Assembly: GCF_965363235.1 (NCBI RefSeq) | Contig: NC_134846.1 | Span: 77,536,724 to 77,600,723, forward strand | From: Mytilus galloprovincialis | Taxonomy: Eukaryota; Mollusca; Bivalvia; Mytilida; Mytilidae | Length of the DNA stretch: 64,000 nucleotides | Reading direction: 5' to 3' | Shown here: positions 1-11,800 of the stretch, piece by piece | Numbering within the stretch: the stretch's first letter is position 1 | Layout: every line of letters starts with the position of its first letter | Program-made: the position numbers and the translations under genes | Notes under the pieces: generated by a model | Databases searched by the model: none | What the model saw: the letters and a program-made list of their open reading frames with translations, nothing else | What the model was told of the DNA's origin: nothing

Positions 1-410
1 TCAAAGTGCTTGCAAGCACCGAAGGGTAAAGATTGTTTTATTTTTTTCAGTGAGCAGTGCATTGTATGAAGCATTGGTTGCTGTTGATTCAACTACAATT
101 ATGGACAAAGGAAGATAACTCCAATTAAAAAGAAATAATTTTACAATTACATCATTGATAATTTTAGAACAGATATTAGATTCCTATTTTTCCATTTGTA
201 AAGGAGCATAACTCTAGAACGGTTGAAGTTACACCACCAAAATTCAAACTTGATCTGTGTTTTGTGGTAGTAAGCATTTTGTATAAGTTTCATAACATGT
301 GGTTGAAGTAAACTAAAGTTAGAGAATGGAAACCAACTTTGGACCTAGGTACAGACGGACAAGGGTGACACTTAATGCTCCCTCCGCTACGGCAGGGGCA
401 TAAACATCTG
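1..410 (+). repeat. Mixed dispersed repeat fragment (families B and E), cut by the window start
   Basis: Bases 1-160 resemble the internal part of the 2-kb family-B repeat (GTAAAGATTG, GGAAGATAACTCCAATTAAA). Bases 190-400 are the family-E unit (GGAGCATAACTCTAGAACGG, then ACAGACGGACAAGGG and GGCAGGGGCAT). Confidence 0.7.
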
Positions 411-867
411 TGCATGGCTTATAACCCAATACAAACTAATGAACATTATGTTTACCCTTAAGGCAATGCTTCCTCAACTTTCATTTACTGGTATGTTTGG
501 TTTAGATTTCTTATATGTGTACCAAATCGATGTTCAGGACATTTTCAAGATAGTATCATATTCCTTCCACAACATCCTTAATGAATGGACAACGGTCTAA
601 ATTAATATGAACTCTATTTTCAAATTTCGGAGCAACATGGATGGCTGTCAAAATAGTATCTATTATTTATAATGAGATTTGTTTCTTTCAAAGCTGACCC
701 AAAGGGTGACTGGGAATAGAAATATGATTGCTTTTGTTCTTTCGGGGGTTTCTTTTGGTTACTGGTAAGTGGGATGTAAATACACAGTGACATCGTGCCA
801 GAATGGCAACATTCAATTTGATGCCAATGAGTAGAGTGATTGCCATTCTCTCTACACGCTGATATCA

Positions 868-957
868 TTGCAACAACCCTTTAAAGGGTCAGCAGATTGT
901 CTGTTGCAAGGCTTCTCAACCCTTTTAGAGGTCAGCAGATTGTCTGTTGCAAGGCTC
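868..957 (+). repeat. 43-bp tandem duplication
   Basis: GTCAGCAGATTGTCTGTTGC occurs at 888 and again at 931. Confidence 0.8.
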
Positions 958-1254
958 TATCTCTGCCCCTATCCAATAAACCCTTATTTCATACAAGTTG
1001 TGATTCTGGAGAATTTTTGGAAAGAGATCTGTTGGGGCATTTCTCCATAAATCTGTTAATGTCAAAAGTTGTTATGTTCTAATATTGAAGCTACAAAGTA
1101 CAAATCTGAAATGTGTGATAATCATGTAACACTTTTGTTCAATACATAACAACTCTTGTATTTCAAAGAGTCCTGGAATATGTTGATATTTTAGTGTGCC
1201 ATTAATTGACCAAGTCCAAGTTTTACCTTGAAAGTAGAACCTAATATTTAAATA

Positions 1255-1645
1255 AATTGGGAATGTTTTCATGGGACACAGATGATGCCCCTGCTTGCAT
1301 ACAATCTTATAAAGAGACATAACTCAAGAACGGTAAAATTAAGTTACCCAAATTTATACTTGATAATAATTTTGTGGTAATAAGCATTGTGTTTCATAAC
1401 ATTAAGTTGAGGCAAACACAAGTAAGAGAGTGGAAACAAAATTTTGTAAAGGAGCATTACTCTAGAACAGCAAAAGTGATGCCACCAAAATACAAACTAG
1501 TGTTGTGTGGTTATAAGCAGAATGTATAAGTTTCATAACATTTTGTGGAGGCAAACTAAAGTTGGAAAACAGAAACCAATTTCAGGACATACAGACAGAC
1601 AAGTGTAAAACTTAACGCCCTTTCCACGACGGCAGGGGCACGAAA
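1255..1645 (+). repeat. Family-E dispersed repeat, two internal units
   Basis: It begins near GATGATGCCCCTGC and ends at GACGGCAGGGGCA, so TGCCCCTGC and GCAGGGGCA form subterminal inverted repeats. It contains two related units with GGAGCATTACTCTAGAACAG-type text and an ACAGACAGACAAG stretch near the end. Confidence 0.7.
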
Positions 1646-2366
1646 ACTATATTTATAATAAAGTATCTCTCTTCTTTAATCTATACCAGTAGACCCCAAT
1701 TACATTGTATTTGGAAGTAATACATGATCTACATAGAATAACTGCAATATGGTTTTGGAAAACAAGTGCTCTCTGCATCATAGAGCTGTTTTTAGACTTC
1801 TGAAGGTTTTGGAGAAAGAAAACAAACACAGGATACAAAATGATACTCGCAAGTGAGTATGTAATTTTTAATTTAAGATAATGTACATCACTTCAAAAAT
1901 TTAGTTTAATCTACAATTACAATAATGTAGATTTGTTTATAAAACAGTGTATTTTTCAAAATCTACAGTGAATTCTTTTCACCAAACATCTAAATATAAT
2001 AAATCATACATAAGTTTTGGATCATCTGTAACACTTCATGTCTGCCTACTACATTTCTCAGTATGATGACCTTGAGGTGATTAGGTCTGGATTTGGACAT
2101 GAAATGTTTTACATCTACTGAAAACTAGTATTGTACTTAAAAATTTTGTTTCACATGTTTTAAAAGCATATCCTTAATTGGAAATGAAAAGTAATCATCT
2201 TTTAAGAGGTTTACCCAATGAAAAGGTTCATTTATACAGCTCCCTTAAATATCACTTTCTACATTTTCAACCCCTTTAAAACAAATTTGCCTGTCATGAA
2301 ATCAGTTATCATGTATACCAAAAAATGTCTTGTAAAAATAAGTTTAACAGTATCTATCTAGAAACA

Positions 2367-4472
2367 ACCAGGTGCTCCGCAGGGCGCAGCTTTATACGAC
2401 CGCAGAGGTCGAACCCTGAACAGTTGGGGCAAGTATGGACAAAACATTCAAGCATGATACAGCTCTGAATTTGGATTGTGATCAAATTTTTGACATTACA
2501 TGGTTTTTTTTTACACAAAACAAATGCCAAGATTTTACAAATCAATTAAAGATTTCTTCTTCAAACTTTTTAAATCTAAAATTAAATAGTTGACACAGCA
2601 TAGGTTTCTGACACAGAATGAATGTGGTCTAATGAACTTAAAAGGTTTTTTTTTTGCCTTTGAGCAATTCACTATGCTGTTGAATATTAATCCTCTCAAA
2701 AAAATGTTTGAAGAAATTTTCTTTTTATTTATGAAATCTGAAATGAGAAAAATTTAACCCCCCCCCTTTTTTTTTCACATCCCCGTTTCCCTTTTTCAAA
2801 ACTGATATCAATTCAAATTTCTAATGGAGTTTGCAACAATAACTTCTCATTTAAATACATCATAAAATATTAAGATGTAAAAAAACTGCTTGTTATCACT
2901 GAATGGTAAAGATTATTTAAATTTATCAGTTGGTAGTAAAAAGTGTATATACATTGTATATTGTATATAACAAAGATTTAAGTTGATTCTGGACAAAGAA
3001 AGATAACTCCAATTAAAAAAAATTCTTGCTATTACACAATATTGTGCAATAGGATATTTCTTGCTTACTATTCTGGACAAAGAAAGATAACTCTAATTAA
3101 AAAAAAATTTGCTATTTCACAATATTGTGCAATTAGATATTTCTTGCCATTGCACAATACTGTGCAATTGAAAAGACTTGCTATTGCACAATACTTAATA
3201 TAATAATTTTAGATCCTGATTTGGACCAACTTGAAAACTGGGCCCATAATCAAAAATCTAAGTACATGTTTAGATTCAGCATATCAAAGAGGCCCAAGAA
3301 TTCAATTTTTGTTAAAATCAAACTTAGTTTAATTTTGGACCCTTTGGACTTTAATGTAGAATTTGAAATTTGAAAACAGGACCAAAAATGAAGAATCTAC
3401 ATACACAGTTAGATTTGGCATTATATCAAAGAACCCCAAGGATTCAATTTTTGATGAAATCAAACAAAGTTTAATTTTGGACCCTTTGGACCTTAATGTA
3501 GACCAATTTGAAAACTGGACCAAAAAACTTCAATAATCAAGAATCTAAGTACATTTTTAGATTCAACATATCAAAGAACCCAACCGATTCATTTTTTGTC
3601 AAAATCAAACTAAGTTTAATTTTGGACCCTTTGGACCTTAATGTAGACCAATTTGAAAACGGGACCAAAAGTTGAGAATCTACATATACAGTTAGATTCG
3701 GCATATCAAAGAACCCCAATTATTCAATTTTGATGAAATCAAACAAAGTTTAATTTTGGACCCTTTGGGCCCCTTTTTCCTAAACTGTTGGGACCAAAAC
3801 TCCCAAAATCAATACCAACCTTCCTTTTATGGTCATAAGCCTTGTGTTTAAATTTCATAGATTTGTATTTACTTATACTAACGTTATGGTGCGAAAACCA
3901 AGAAAAATGCTTATTTGGGTCCCTTTTTTGCCCCTAATTCCTAAACTGTTGGGTCCTAAACTCCCAAAATCAATACCAACCTTCCTTTTGTGGTCATAAA
4001 CATTGTGTTTAAATTTCATAGATTTCTATTTACTTAAACTAAAGTTATTGTGCAAAAACCAAGAAAAATGCTTATTTGGGCCCTTTATTGGCCCCTTATT
4101 CCTAAACTATTGAAACCATAACTCCCAAAATCAATCCCAATCTTTCTTTTGTGGTCATAAACCTTGTGTCAAAATTTCATAGATTTCTATTAACTTAAAC
4201 TAAAGTTATGGTGCGAAAACCAAGAAAATGCTTATTTGGGCCCTTTTTGGCCCCTAATTCCTAAAATGTTGGGACCAAAACTCCCAAAATCAATACCAAA
4301 ATTCCTTTTATGGTCATAAACCTCGTGTTAAAATATCATAGATTTCTATTCACTTTTACTAAAGTTAGAGTGCGAAAACTAAAAGTATTCGGACGACGAA
4401 GACGACGCCGACGCCAACGTGATAGCAATATACGACGAAAATTTTTTCAAAATTTGCGGTCGTATAAAAACT
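2367..4472 (+). repeat. Family-B dispersed repeat, copy 1 (~2.1 kb)
   Basis: It starts ACCAGGTGCTCCGCAGGG and ends GCGGTCGTATAAAAACT. TTTATACGACCGCAG near the start is inverted at the end. Internally there are units with AATTTTGGACCCTTTGGACC, then ~165-bp units with GGGCCCTTTTTGGCCCCTAA, then a GACGACGAAGACGACGCCGA microsatellite. Full-length relatives lie at 32,590 (plus) and 56,579 (minus). Confidence 0.88.
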
Positions 4473-6804
4473 GAGTTGTTTTTTGTTCATTACATTTATA
4501 ACTGATATTAAAACTACTACATTTATAGATGGTTTGCTGCATTTAGTTACCACAATTAGGTGAAGTCTGAGTATTCAACTGAAATGCTTTTAGAATGGTT
4601 GTTTCATAAATATTTGTGTAAAACCCAGTTTCCCCCAAGTCCTTCACCCTAATACTAGTATATCAATAAAGGTAATACATTTCATGTCCAGTTTAGTTGT
4701 ATATTCAGCACTTATGACTTGCAACATAAAAAATATAGCACTTAGAATGGATTAAACATAACCATTAGTTAATCCTATAAAATTCTGTACATTCCCAATC
4801 TCTTAGACATGTGGGTTAGTTACCAAGAATTGCCAGCAACTCTTTATATTAACCCAACTAGAGCACTCTCTCTCACTCACCCTTAGTAAAATCATCATCA
4901 AAAATATTTCACAAAATAAATCCCAAGTACTATATATTGCTTCGAGATCTAAACTTGGCATTTGAAATAACCAGAAAATAAACAAAATACTACAAGCCAG
5001 ACAGTGTTATAGTAAAAGTAATGGCAGCTAAAAATGAACATGGAATTCTTATTACCAACAATGACAAAAGGTTTAAGGGTGCTGAAATTCTGATAATACT
5101 AACACTTGTAACATTTGATTGATAATAATAATTGAAATATTTAAATAGTTGACTTCAAAACATAATTTTTTCTTTTTAATCAACATATTAGAAAGTTGTT
5201 TTTTTTTTTAAAAAGAGCAAAAAATAAATAAATCCCTTTTTGGTGCTTAAACCAAAATCCAATAAAATGAAAGTGAGAATGAATTTTATGATATCAGATG
5301 GTAACACACAAAGATTATATTAACTCTGTTGTATACACTAATATGGTGATATACAATGAATGTTAGAAATTATCATTAAAATTTAAATCTTGTTGTACAA
5401 ATCCATAAGTTTGTGACAGTTAACCCAGCACTTGTTTGATATCTAACAATTTTATAGCATTGAACTAAATATAATTGATGTGAAACTATATTTTTGACTC
5501 CAAAAAGAGAAATACCAGTGTTTTTTAACATGTAAATCATTTGTTTATTCTTGAAGCATTTTCTATAGCTTTAGTTACTGATATGGAAGAATTCTTGTTA
5601 ATAGTATTAAGCTCTTAACTGGTTTTGAATGTCTTGCTTGACTGATGACAGAAGTAAACAGTTAAACACAATGTTCAAGGTCAATCAATGACGCACCAAT
5701 ACATTTTGTACTTTCTATGGTACATAACACAATTACAACTTACATAGTTCTTACATTGGGGTTGTATAAATCAAATGAAACAACCCTAGACTGCAGCCAA
5801 AGCATGATGGCTTGGACACCAACAAATCTATGGTAACAAAATGTTATACTTGAAACAATAATTTAGAAAAGAACTATTTTTATTTTTACTTTACAATTTT
5901 TCTGAGATTTTATTAAGGAATTCCAATCTTTGATAATGCTTAATATTTGATTGTCTACATAACATGCTGCTGACTGCAAAAAGGGAAAACATAAGAAATT
6001 TGGTGAAAATTATCACAAATTCAATTGCAATTTTCTTTCTTACCAAAATCACAAAAAAAACCAACAAAATCATAAATATTCACAACACTAAAAATGGTAT
6101 AACACTCTATACAAAGTATGAGTACATTCTCCTAAAAAATGTCTAATTATAACAAGGTACAGGATATTTTGTATAGTTTTGTATGAAAACATGAGTCTTT
6201 GCCTCCCTTCAACAATCTTTCCCCCACAGTTATAAATATCAACTATAAATGTAAATTAGTCAAACCCAATGATATTATTATTTTCTGTCAGTTTAATTAT
6301 ATAGAAACACATTGAACGAACAAAATTAAAAGGAATCCCATTAAGTTAATCCTTACTGCATGGAAAGTGTATTAAACAAAGCATATTGATGATATATGTT
6401 GATATAGACTATCATTATAAGAAAGCCTCTAAAACTATTACAAGAAAGTCCATATATAGATAGCCTGAATTTTTACATGTGAACATGATATGAAAAATTT
6501 ACAATACAAGGGAATTGCACTTCTAAAAACAACTTGAAAAAGGTCTTGAATATACATAGAATGCACTAATCATAGAAGTTGTACTATGGACTTTTTATAA
6601 AACGATACAGACTTTGCAAATTGAAAAATTATCAAAATATTTATTGATGCTAAATTGTACAACAGTAAAAAGTTATAAGTTAGTGACAAGTGTTAGAAAA
6701 AAAACTTAAAAATGAAACATTATGTTTTCTAGCATTATTTCAAACTAAATTTCCAATTGTGCAATTTGTAATTAATTACTTAAAATGAAACAATACAACT
6801 TGGT

Positions 6805-6935
6805 GTCTTTTAAAGCCTATTATGTACTATGGGTTATACTCATTGTTGACGGCCATATAAATGTTAGCTTTTATGTCATTTGGGGCAGAGTTGTCTCATT
6901 GGTAATCATACCACATTGCTTTTTATGTATATTAA
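6805..6935 (+). repeat. Fragment of an abundant mussel-type repeat tail
   Basis: GACGGCCATATAAATG, then GTCATTTGGGGCAGAGTTGT and CTCATTGGTAATCATACCAC match in wording the better preserved copy at 43,185-43,300. Confidence 0.6.
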
Positions 6936-8051
6936 GAAATCTAGCTTATATATCTCAACAGATTTTTATCATTGGAGGTACCAATATTTTCTGTTCTCAC
7001 AATTATGCAATTCTGACCTTTATTATGAAACTATTTGTACATAGAAAACAAACTCTGATAGTATCATACAAATCGTCTTTAAAATTATTAAAGGCATTAG
7101 TAGTTTTCTTCTTGGAAGTCAAAATAAAATTCATATAATTTAATTCGCCTTCAAACAATTCTTAGGACTATGGGTAATGTTACTGTCCATACATCTTAAT
7201 TAAATTAATGTTAGACCATTGGCTGCTTTTTTATTGTTGAGGACAACACTAACCGATCAGAATGTTTTGGAAATAATACAATGTATTACTTGGATTCTGA
7301 AACTGCAAATTATCAAACTGCTTAACAAAATATATAACATGTGCCTTTTACATATTTATCAATTCCCTGAATTTTACAATTTGATTTTCAAGAAGGCACT
7401 CTTGTGGTAATAATTTAATATGTTTCTCAGTCACTAAATACCATTATGTGACTGAAAAGAAGGCTGATCCTCAACATCGTTCCAATATTTCAATACATTA
7501 AAGCTAACAAAGTAGAAGTTTCAAAAGTGTCAATCTAAAATATACTGTAATAAAATATAAATGAGGAAAATGTGACTGGTATCTCTCATACTTTATAATC
7601 ATAATTACATAAAGCATCAGATTGAATAATGTTGATCACGTTACAGAAAATGAAATGAAAAAAAATGTAATTACATTAAAAAGAATTGGTATGGAATGCA
7701 AGTACTTTATCGAAAATTGTGAGAAGACAAAAACTAGTTTACTATAATATACAATGCACACTCCTTAATGCTTTCAAAGGTGATATAAACAAAAGAATTA
7801 AATGTAACTATGTTAAAAAATAACTAAACAGTTTCTAACTGAACTAACTTGAATACAAACTTTGAAACTTAACAAAAAAATATATTTTATTTAAATCATA
7901 AAACAATAAATTTCAATATTTAGCACTAAATCTTTTTCATTTGATTAAATTTGTCAAGAAATGTAAATGGCACACACTGTGATAACTACAAACAGATTGC
8001 AAGAGTTCTTACTTAAAATAACTGTACAAATATATTAAATGAATCAACTGG

Positions 8052-8182
8052 CAGTCCCTGTATATATCTATGACAGAATTTACACTACAAATGTCATGGC
8101 CTATGTAGTTACTTTAGACGTCCCTGTATATATCCATGACAGAAAATATGCTACAAAGGTCATGGCCTATGTAGTAACCTTT
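8052..8182 (+). repeat. 66-bp tandem duplication
   Basis: GTCCCTGTATATATCTATGA at 8054 repeats at 8120 with few changes. Both copies end GTCATGGCCTATGTAGT. Confidence 0.85.
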
Positions 8183-8629
8183 AAATATTTTCTGTTGTAT
8201 AATTATAACTTTTTTAAATAATTCTAGCCATTTCTTTTTTTAATTTCTTTCTTTGGACATAATACAGGGATAAACAGTTGTATTGATATTTCTTAGAATA
8301 AGTTTTTCATTATAATTTAAATACTTTGTTCAAGAACAATTCTTAGAAACTAATCTGCTAGAGAGAAAATACACATGTAGCTTGGAAATTCTCCCCCTTC
8401 ATTTTTTAATAAAGGTTTATCAAATAATAAATAATCTTGCAAGTTAACTAAATAAGACTCTTAACAACCTTAAACACTGTATAATCAATAATAATTGGAT
8501 GCAATTTTGCCATTTCTATACAAAATACCACTTTCACATTTTCTTGTAATAATCACAATTGGCTCAAATTGCAAAATATAAAGTTTTTAAATATCTAACA
8601 TGAATTTGAAGATCCTAGACACACCTATA

Positions 8630-8809
8630 TTACAACCGGTATCCACCAACACTTAAAGATCGTGAAATCTGTGTGTGACATATAGGACAGTTCATTGCTT
8701 TGGACGAACATGTATCACATAACACTCGATGACTACACGGTAGGGGGGAACTACTTTTCATCTTGTCCTGACATAAAGCACACCGGACACTCTGCTGATA
8801 AAGGATCAT
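8630..8809 (-). CDS. unk: unk coding exon 16 (RING finger and stop)
   Basis: Acceptor TTTTAG; 60 codons including TAA at 8632-8630. It encodes QQSVRCALCQDKMKSS, then PLPCSHRVLCDTC and MNCPICHTQISRSLS. The RING is C-x2-C, C-x-H-x3-C-x2-C, C-x2-C, the compressed form typical of UNK/UNKL rather than a standard RING-HC. Ligase activity has been questioned for this family. Confidence 0.97.
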   Translation of the reverse strand: MILYQQSVRCALCQDKMKSSSPLPCSHRVLCDTCSSKAMNCPICHTQISRSLSVGGYRL

Positions 8810-11800
8810 CTAAAATCATAAATATATACATTCAAACTGAGAACTACTGTAGGAAAATAAAACAATGTATTTAATATTAAACTACATTGTGTAAGAATCC
8901 ATTAAATGGTGAATTGTTTTTTTCATGTCATACCCTTTCAAGCCTTTAATTTATTTTCATGGTTTTGTAACTTTTAAGGTGTATTCATATCAGAGAAGAT
9001 CATAGTTTGAAAAATTTGTGACGGTTTATATCCAAATTATTTATAGATTCACGAAAGTCATGTAAATAAATCATTCAAAAAAATAAGTTTTTTACAGCAT
9101 TTCATATATTTTTTCGTATTTGTGGTTGCCACTTTAAATGGCAGTTATCGTGATAAAGATTTGTATATCAAACATTTTTTACCCCCATAAGCTAGCTTTA
9201 TTTGTCTTGTCAGGAATTTCTTATTGAATTTCATATATTTATTTTATCACTATATGTTCTTTTTACAGGAATGCAAGCTATTCAAGTAAGTAGGCAGGTA
9301 AATTAGACATTTTTTTAAACAGCAAGGTTTTTTTCTCCATTACAATTTGGTAAGCACAGTAAGATAACTTTTTTCTTTTAAACAAGACCATTTCTTACTT
9401 ATAAAAAATGTTTATTAACATAAAAACATCCCATTTCAATTCAGATCTCACAAGCTCCTTTAAATTTTTGTAGGCTGAGAGACAAACTGAGTTTTGAATT
9501 CAATCTAATGATTCTTAAGCTATAGACAAATGTCTAGGTTGTGTTCATTTTATTAATGAGTTCCACATGTTGACCAGAGGTTGATTGGCATAAATGATAT
9601 CATTGAAAAATCTTAAACAATCGGTTCTTATTGTGACATATTGATATATTGTGATATAGGAAATGTACAGAGAATTTGAAGGCTGACAATACACTACCTT
9701 TTCCATTCTTTCCAAATCCATTTTAAGTTGCTGTTGTACTTGTCTCATCTGTGTCAGAGATAAGGAATCCAGCTCATTTATACGTGTTAAACACCTGATA
9801 CTGTTACTGCTCACTATCTCCAGCTGTTGTTGAATTAGTTTACATCTTTGTATTGCCTGCAAATAATCAAAGAGCTGAAAGCTCTGAAGAAAAATGACGC
9901 CACTGTCTCTAATATTGGGATAGTTTTTATGCAAGTCTTGATTTTCACATACCGTAATTAGTTTAACAATGCAAAATGTATCGTGAGCATATAATTGATA
10001 TTCGTATATGCGTGTGTGTGTGAAGTGAAGGTGACAACTGGCTGGTTTTTTAAGACAAATGAATAGGTCAAGACTAGCTGAATTGTACAAATAAATACCG
10101 TAGAAAGGCTTGTATATTTCTCACTGGTACATAGTCTGAATCTGGGTCTGTTCGCTTCCATTCACGTTTGCGCCCACTCATTTTCACCCCTTTCACTTTC
10201 ACACCCTACATTGTTCGCACCCAATCTTAATTGGTTTTGTGTTTAATGACTCTGTAAGCAAGTGTTTTCTTATAAGTATAATTGTTGTCATTGTCTCAAA
10301 ATAAAGTGAGACAGCAATTTTTATGCCCCACCTACGATAGTAGAGGGGCATTATGTTTTCTGGTCTGTGCGTCCGTTCGTCCGTTCGTTCGTCCGTTCGT
10401 TCGTCCGTCTGTCCCGCTTCAGGTTAAAGTTTTTGGTCGAGGTAGTTTTTGATGAAGTTGAAGTCCAATCGACTTCAAACTTGGTACACATGTTCCCTAT
10501 GATATGATCTTTCTAATTTAAATGCCAAATTAGAGTTTTGACCCCAATTTTACGGTTCACTGAACATAGAAAATGATAGTGCAAATTTCAGGTTAAAGTT
10601 TTTGACTTCAGGTTAAAGTTTTTGGTCAAGGTAGTTTTTGATGAAGTTGAAGTCCAATCAACTTGAAACTTAGTATACATGTGCCCTATGATATGATCTT
10701 TCTAATTTAAATGCCAAATTAGAGTTTTGACCCCAATTTTACGGTTCACTGAACATAGAAAATGATAGTGCAAATTTCAGGTTAAAGTTTTTGGCTTCAG
10801 GTTAAAGTTTTTGGTCAAGGTAGTTTTTGATGAAGTTGAAGTCCAATCAACTTGAAACTTAGTATACATGTGCCCTATGATATGATCTTTCTAATTTAAA
10901 TGCCAAATTAGAGTTTTGACCCCAATTTTACGGTTCACTGAACATAGAAAATGATAGTGCAAATTTCAGGTTAAAGTTTTTGGTCAAGGTAGTTTTTGAT
11001 AAAGTAGAAGTCCAATCAACTTGAAACTTAGTATACATGTTCCCTTTGATAAGATCATTCTAATTTTAATGCCAAATTAGAGAATTTATTCCAATTTCAC
11101 AGTCCTTTAAACATAGAAAATGATAGTGTGAGTGGGGCATCCGTGTACTGTGGACACATTCTTGTTTTTTTTGTGTTGAATAAATCTTAATCATGTTTTG
11201 GATAAGGTATTGCTAAAAATAATAATCCTTTCTAAATAAAGTGGTATTTTGTCAACGTTTTATTTTGTGTTGAATAACTCTTAATCATGTTTTGGTTAGT
11301 GTATTGCTATAACTTGTTTCATTGACTTGTTTCAAAATGAAGTGAGATTCTGACTATGTTTATTTCTGCGTGTTGAATAAATTTTATCATGTTTTGGTTA
11401 TATTAGTGGATTGCTATGTTTTATTGTTTCGTTGTTTCAGATCAATGGGACCAAGCTGTTAAAAACAATTATCTTTTGTGTTTTTTCCTTTTAAATCTTC
11501 AATGTTTTACTCATACCAAGCTATAAATACATTCAGTATTTACACCAAAGCAATTTAAAACAACAACCATGATTTTCCAATTATTCAACTTGAATTTGAA
11601 TTAAAATTGGGCGCGAATGAGTAGAGTGTGAATGTGCGAACGTGTAGGGTGCGAAAATGTATTGGGCACAAACAGACCTGATACCACACAGTCTGAACCC
11701 CCTTCTCCCACAAAATATTAAGTAAATAATTTTTTTGTTACTGCTATCAAAGGTCTAATGAAACTCAGATAGTTTCAAACATTTGTCAAAGAATTCTAGT

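Larger units (their letters stand above)
4473..8629. other. AT-rich, mostly non-repetitive stretch downstream of unk; possible 3' UTR
   Basis: Unlike the flanking DNA it holds few dispersed repeats and no convincing ORF. Minus-strand AATAAA-like signals are present (TTTATT on the plus strand near 5,888, 6,639 and 7,886). It may be largely unk 3' UTR, but no end can be fixed. Confidence 0.35.

Noticed and set aside
6785-7138. 117-codon plus-strand ORF
   Set aside because: Its start overlaps the mussel-type repeat fragment and the rest is low-complexity hydrophobic text from AT-rich DNA; no homology or splice support.
9545-10090. 181-codon minus-strand ORF as a separate gene
   Set aside because: It is the open frame around unk exon 15 running into both introns; only 9,856-9,698 is coding by homology and splice phase.
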